Shown here piece by piece: positions 16,168-64,000 of a DNA stretch of 64,000 nucleotides. Made by a program: the position numbers and the translations under genes. Location of the stretch: assembly GCA_964020975.1 (NCBI GenBank), contig OZ026612.1:52029808-52093807 (forward strand), written 5' to 3'. Under the pieces are notes generated by a model, which was given only the letters and a program-made list of their open reading frames with translations, searched no databases and was not told where the DNA came from. Source of the stretch: Hermodice carunculata. Its lineage: Eukaryota; Annelida; Polychaeta; Eunicida; Amphinomidae. Positions within the stretch are counted from its first letter, which is position 1. Every line of letters starts with the position of its first letter.

Positions 16168-17750
16168 CCGTTTGTACTTCATCATAGCTGACAGCTATCT
16201 TTCCGCAAAGTTGATGGCAACATCACCGCCATCTGAGTTACTGTCTACAGTACAGGGGACATTGTATACGTTTCATTTTCTTCACTTTTTCTTCCAAAAG
16301 TGTCCTGTACAATTGTTAGAAATGCATCCTATCTTCAGTTTCTCATTCAAAAATGTCCTCAACGAGGTTAATAAACTATAATAGCTTGACTGAAGTTGGG
16401 ACAAAATAAAATGAATTCCAACCCTATTAAAATCACTGCTCTTTAGACACTGAATGCAGTTCTGTGGCAAAATGTAATTGGAAGACAAGATTTGAACAGA
16501 CACAGCAAAAAAATAAAGCACCTGTCAGGCAGATTTTCAAGCTCCAAGCTTGTAGGAGTCCTAAATAATTACTGCTGGGTCACTGTCCACAAACCGAAAG
16601 TAAACCATGGATGTCCAGGATCAATAATATTCCTTTAAAAACATGTACACCTGGGTGCAATCCTAATTCTCATATCTCAGTGTAGTACTTTGGATAGCCA
16701 GCTTCATGAGTGTCCTCACGATCACTATCTAATAATCTTAACTCCTCTCACCAACAGGTGGCACCACCAACAGCGAGGCACAATTTGCTCACAAATTTTG
16801 TGTGGCAAAAGTACCAATCAATTTCAAATTCACTTTTTAGGAAAACCAGGTGTACAAATAGCTGCACAACAGCAAAGGAAACCAAATTTTTGTGTCGCAG
16901 TCCAGTTCAATTTGAAATTCCAGGAGTAATAGTGTATGTGTGTGAAATGCATGAGTGAATACATAGAACAGTAGAAAGTCAGACAAACTTTGATAAATTT
17001 GAATAAAACTTACATACCACCATTTACTGAGCATTTCAGAGTTAAAGTATGTAAAGCACTAAGTGTGAATGAAAACCTTTCTTTTCAACATTTTTCATAC
17101 AAAACGTATCCCTGGTATCTGTGGGCAGTTTCTAGGGAAAATGTACATCTTCCTAGTGTATTTCTTTGTTAAATACCCACACCCTTGTAGGACATCAGGC
17201 AAGACCACTGGGGCGTGACTTGTGTATTCAGTTATTAACAGGCCTATCAAACCATTGTTCTTGTATACTCGCGCATGGGTTATTATGCAATAATTGAGCA
17301 GAAAAAATTCTGATGCGAGATTCCAGTTAAACTGTGCCCAGACCATGGACACTTTAAGGACTGCACATTTCAAAATGAAAAAGTTTCAATGGGTATTTGC
17401 AACCCATAACAAATGGACAATGAGACAGACTAGTCATGGTGTCCCTCCACCCAACTATTCTTGACATAACCAAAATTACTGATGGCAAAATACAACTGAG
17501 GACTCGGAGTCGGCATTGGCTGATTTGTGTGAAAAACAGACATCGAGAAATTTGTACATGTGCTCAAACATGCAGATACTGTTTGAAATACAGCACTGAT
17601 TTATGTTCCTCCACATGATAACTTTTCACTCTTTGCTAGACTTAAAAGTTAAAACAGGCACGAGGTGAATATACATCACAGTTTCAATACCGACCAACTG
17701 CACCCCACCCAATACAACAGCTTAAAACATACATAATTGTGGGTGTACAT
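16168..17750. other. Non-coding stretch downstream of the DUF547 gene
   Basis: Only short open frames without family resemblance. No clear repeat boundary was seen. Confidence 0.45.
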
Positions 17751-17756
17751 ATACGG

Positions 17757-18245
17757 CCTCCTTCACATCCTGCTCAAGAATGTGTTTGGTACAACACTGC
17801 CTGCTTCACACCAAGTTGGTGAAAGTACTGCACACCAATCTGGTGCAGGTATTGTATTCTCCGCATAAACCCTCATTAGTGCAAACATTGCCTGCTCCAT
17901 AGGATGGCACCAGCCACCTGCCTGCTAAACTACATGACAGCTACACACATTTCCTGCTAAACAGTAGGGCTGATAAACATACTGCAGGCTCCGTGATACT
18001 GCTGAAGTAAGTGGCGCCAGGTCCTCATATGCAAAGCGTAGGCATAGATTACCTGCTTTATACACCCTTTTCAAAAGTCCCTGCCACATTTGGAACACTA
18101 CTGACCTCTGGTGACAGAAACCAGAATGAGGCTGTGCAGGGCTGGTGCAGACTCTTACCTGCTCCATGCATATGGCATGGATAGCACTTGCCTGCTCCAT
18201 TGCATGGCGGGCAATTGCCTGCTGCACCGCATGGTTGGTACTGGC
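17757..18245. repeat. Degenerate tandem repeat with TTGCCTGCTCCAT-like words
   Basis: The words ACTGCCTGCTTCA, ATTGCCTGCTCCAT, CTTGCCTGCTCCAT and ATTGCCTGCTGCA recur at irregular spacing, tightest (30-35 bp) at 18150-18230. It is an old decayed array. The frames across it are low-complexity. Confidence 0.55.
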
Positions 18246-18837
18246 CCAAAACATGCAAAACAGGCAATACTCATACCAAGAGATTGCTGTATCAAAAAAT
18301 ATGTACAAACATTTTCAGCTATAAATACATTATATTAGTTCAATTGTGCACCCATCCAATTAACCTTAAAGCACATTTTACTTACAAATCACTGGCAAAG
18401 ATAATGTTTAATCACTTATTTTGCATATATTGAGTCACATGTGATTATTAAGAGATCATATCTGCAGACATAGAACTGGTTACTATGCATTACTGTGCAC
18501 AAATCTGTTACAAAGTAGATCTTCCCACAGCAAAAATAACAGCTCCATCTTGGCACTTACTTGGCTTTATTATGCTTTTTATCATCCCAGGGTTCCAGGC
18601 TATGGCTTGAGAAATACATGCAAGATCCCTTAATTTAGCTTCTTTGTGCCACAAAGTCATTTATTGTAACCAAGCTAACATGTGCAGAACCACACTGCCC
18701 AGTCATTTTGTGGAGATATGGTCATTTAATGGTCACATGTGGAGTAATGTGCAGCAGTAAACAAACAGTAACTACCACTGATCTTTAACGATATGACTGG
18801 TCCACAAACAGCAAGTCTTAAGATTCCTCTGAGTGTT

Positions 18838-19032
18838 TATGAACATCAGTAACCATGGGTAGATACATCTAACTTCACATGTACATCATTAACCATACTT
18901 ACTGATGCATCAAAAGAAACATGTATCTCAATCAGTGACCGCATCGGTGACTATGGTTACCGATACATCTAACTGTACATGTACGTCAGCAATCATAGCA
19001 ACCAATATACCTGGATGTACATGTACATGTCT
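18838..19032. repeat. Degenerate tandem repeat with GATACATCTAACT and ACATGTACATCA words
   Basis: About four copies of a roughly 45-55 bp unit (AACCATGGGTAGATACATCT, then ACATGTACATCA, and GGTTACCGATACATCT, then ACATGTACGTCA). Confidence 0.55.
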
Positions 19033-19655
19033 ATAACCTTTCTTAATTTCACACTGTTTCTAAGCAACCTGCAGCAAAACAATCACAGATCGATCATCAC
19101 TCACAAATCATAGTTACAAATGAGTAAAGTTGCACATCAGTAAACCAGGCTAACTGGCACTAGATGCAGCCAGCTATACATCAGCCAGCCCTGGCGGCAA
19201 CAGATTTTTGCATGATTATTTAATGGACATTTTTATTAACTCAGCAGCTATGCTGGTTCTACCCAGGACATCTGACGATAAATGATGTGGGCTGATAATT
19301 TCTGTCCTTTGTCCTGAAAATAATCCTCTGTTTGAAATACTAAATTAATTCATGATCATGAGCAAAGCAGCACTTGTGATTTTTATTTCTTGCTTGTAAG
19401 ACAAACTTGGGCACCGGCTGATCTATGTAGTGCTGGTGTTTGCTATTAGCCATAGAGCCACAGGCTCAAAACGGTGAAAATTTATTAGCAAATTTTTTAT
19501 AACTATTAGCAAAACTGGTTAAGAATATTTACTGATTTCAATAACTTATTACAAAAAATATTCACAAAATTTGAACATGACCATTAAGATTTGATTGGCT
19601 ATGGCTTTTGCCTATGGTCACAGCTATGAAATCTTGAACTTAACTACAGATCTTT

Positions 19656-19895
19656 CCTCTTTCAGTGCCAACCGTAACAAAAGTCGAACTACTTTAAACA
19701 AACTACTCAGAATTATGATAAGGGTGCTAGATTCATGTTCCTTGTAAAAAGGCCTTCATTCAATTACCAGCATGTCTTTAGTTACAGAGGCATATAATAG
19801 TCCAGGTCAACAACTTTCCTCAGTCCACTTCTGCACCCAAAGCACACAGAGGAAAGCTGTTGACTCAGTCCAAAATGTGGCACTGAAAGAGTTAA
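19656..19895. mobile_element. MITE, family A, degraded left end
   Basis: The left end CTTTCAGTGCCAACC and right end GTGGCACTGAAAGAGTTAA are about 240 bp apart. The core hairpin is degraded on the left (CAACAACTTTCCTCAG) and kept on the right (GAGGAAAGCTGTTGAC). Confidence 0.75.
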
Positions 19896-19925
19896 CACTG
19901 ATTTAAATCAGTGTTAACTCTTTCA
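19884..19925. repeat. Perfect 42-base palindrome at a MITE terminus
   Basis: The left half begins TGAAAGAGTTAACACTGATTT and its exact reverse complement follows with no spacer. The left half contains the family A right terminus (GAAAGAGTTAA), so the terminus has been duplicated head to head. Confidence 0.93.
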
Positions 19926-20378
19926 ATTAAATCTTGACTTGGCTACAAATAGATCTTAAGGCTAATTTTGCTAACGAGGCCACATTGGTGCAAGCACTGC
20001 CTACAGGGTTAACCTAGTCAGAAAAATAATATATTTGATCACAGTAAGTGACCAGTAAGTCTTTCACACTGTAACAACATTGAGCCAACTGCAGGGGCAC
20101 AAAATCAATGCAGTGTAGTACAAAATGTTGATACTGCTAGGTACATACATATGGCATACCTTCCACTTTGACACTGATGAACTGACCAGAACACTTATAA
20201 AAAAAAAAAAAAAGAAGAAAAAAAACTTTTACATGTACATGCAAAAAATAATGTATGTTTATAAATTTGTATTTTACAAAGTAGCCTTGCTTTCAGAACA
20301 CTTGAAAAGGTTTTTTCATTGTGCAAGGAAAAGATCGTAGGGCTGTGTGATTGGCTAGAGTGAGTGTACTGGTACACC

Positions 20379-20414
<36 letters not shown>

Positions 20415-22194
20415 TATAAGCATACGTATGGCTCAGTTTATGAAACAAACCAATAGTGTGTAGTTGTCTTGCCACTGATTTACATTAAGAGCCCGTTCAA
20501 AATTACATATCTCAGCTGACAGATCTCTGGTATTTCACTGGATCTAGAAGCCCATGGGTTTCCTCAGGCAAACTGCCATCTGATTGATACGAATTAATAT
20601 CCAATAAGTAACTAAGCAAAAGCTGCATTGTGGCTGACGAAAAAAAGGTATGCATACACACCAAGTATGTTGAACTCCCCCCAAAAAGGAGCTTCAATTT
20701 CCATGAACCAGGGACAGAGTAAAACTGTAATTACGGACACATGATTGTGGGCACCTTGTGTGATAAGTATTCGTGAAAATGGCCTTTCTATTTTCAAAAA
20801 CGTGAAACACATGGTTTTTGAGCGTCTATTTGTTTGTTTCCCATGGATATATTTTTGTGTCACCTGGAACCAAACAAGTCACTGACTCCAGCCAACACAG
20901 AATGATTTACAGTTTGTGTTAAGGCATGCAGCTACCCTGCTTGCTGGGAGCTCCTGTCTCTTTATGAAGTTACATGTTCAGCAGCACCTTTCTCCTCACA
21001 CCTTAATCCCAGAAGTAAAATTTCTCCACAAAAATGTGATTATGTGTAATTCATCCAGCAGTCTGGACATCTAAATCCTATAAATGATACATACATCCAA
21101 GCAGTTCTATTTTACACTACCCGTAAATGTAAGTATAAATATATACCAGGCAATTTTCCATTTCATAGAAAACAAAAACCAAAGCTTGTACATGTATACG
21201 TGTACAAGTTTACATAAATATGCACATATATTCAGCTTATAAATACTTCATGTTATCGTTTTCCTTTCAGCTATTTTTTTGTTCTATCAGGTAGAAATGG
21301 TTTGGCCATCCACTTGAACGGCTTAATGTCCTGTGTTGTACTGACCTGGATATAATACACACATACAAGTATACATTCAACACCTAACACGAACCATCCT
21401 GCAGGCATACATGCTTCTATCTAAGCGATCTGCCTCTTAGTGCATACATACCAAGCTACTTGACATATACTATGTTGTACAAGCACCAATCCCTGCATTC
21501 CAGGTCTCTTGAGGCACAAGAAATTTTAAATACATGTAAATACATGGTTACCCACTTGGCCCCTAGTGGGCGTGAATGTGGAAATAAAAAATCTTTGAAT
21601 CTTTGTAAAAACACACAGAACATTAACATCCTTTCACACACATGAACGCTGTTTTCTCAACACCTGGCCCTCCAGTAGTACTTGATTAACCTTTTATGCT
21701 TTTGTAGCAAAAACAATAAAGGAGTTGCCAGGGTAAAGAGATAAGTGACTGGGTGTCTTCCCAGTACATGCATTCTTAAAGGTGACATTTATATACATGT
21801 AGAAATACCACTTGTGTATAAATGTGTTTAAATTACAGTCACTTTCATGCATACAACTGAACACAATGACATGACTTTGAACACAACACAAATACATTAC
21901 ACATGCCTTGCAGTCCACTTAATCTTAAGCACATCATGGTATGCTACAAAGAAAAAAAAAATGACAAACTGGTCCTCCATTCTTCCTGCAAACTTTGATT
22001 CCAGCATTTTCAATATTAAAAATAAAAATTTTACATCATACATAGGTAAATAAAGTTCCATTTTCAAAGCAATTTTCATGTGGAACACACTACTTGCAGC
22101 TGGTTTGTCAAGTCCACCACCAGATGGCATCAGCTTTCATTTCCAACTTTCCAGTCCTTTGTTCCCAGTTTTACCAGCAGGTGGCAACAATATA
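19926..22194. other. Probable 3' flank or 3' UTR of the DUF547 gene, otherwise non-coding
   Basis: There is A-rich sequence at 20200-20225, a short (TA)n at 20381-20411, and no further exon. The extent of the 3' UTR is unknown because no confident polyadenylation signal was seen. Confidence 0.45.
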
Positions 22195-63956
<41,762 letters not shown>

Positions 63957-64000
63957 GTTGATATTGAGAAACGAATTGGGACAGCGGAGCAGTCGACGTC

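Overview
The window is nuclear DNA from an animal with large, repeat-filled introns. It is AT-rich and contains phased exons with GT/AG splice sites, long microsatellites, palindromic MITEs, a LINE remnant and a very common TACATGTA motif. I see no vertebrate-type repeats. Repeat elements that open like ACAAGAGGCCCATGGGCCT and others that close like GTCAGCTGAGCTAAAA resemble interspersed repeats I associate with molluscs and related lophotrochozoans. A marine invertebrate is therefore likely, but the phylum is not fixed by anything I can prove here.

One gene can be read completely. It lies on the minus strand, from an ATG at 63956 to a TAG ending at 22195. Six coding exons with compatible phases give a 293-residue protein of the DUF547 family: 63811-63956, 38942-39099, 34959-35111, 27947-28065, 23911-24089 and 22195-22321. 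Its introns measure about 24.7, 3.8, 6.9, 3.9 and 1.6 kb, so more than 97 percent of the locus is intron. The biochemical role of the family is not established.

Region by region: 1-4.2 kb holds possible LINE tails, a short 33-bp tandem array, GT microsatellites and a GC-rich island. The stretch 4.26-4.96 kb has start-codon-like sequence on the minus strand and a possible terminal exon on the plus strand. A LINE ORF2 end lies at 5.7-6.2 kb. From 6.2 to 22.2 kb, downstream of the gene, there are MITEs, microsatellites and degenerate tandem repeats, plus two unrecognised coding-like segments near 15 kb. From 22.2 to 64 kb the gene's introns carry several repeat systems: fold-back MITEs, three MITE families that share one internal hairpin, long composite repeats ending in a GTCAGCTGAGC hairpin, a 39-bp tandem array, tandem-repeat elements that run directly into (GA)n/(GAAA)n microsatellites, and repeats rich in direct TGACCT half-sites.

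No rRNA, tRNA, CRISPR array, complete autonomous transposon or intact viral element was found. The most testable structural observations are the shared hairpin in different MITE families, the repeat-plus-microsatellite module, and inverted copies of that module flanking exons 2 and 3 of the DUF547 gene.
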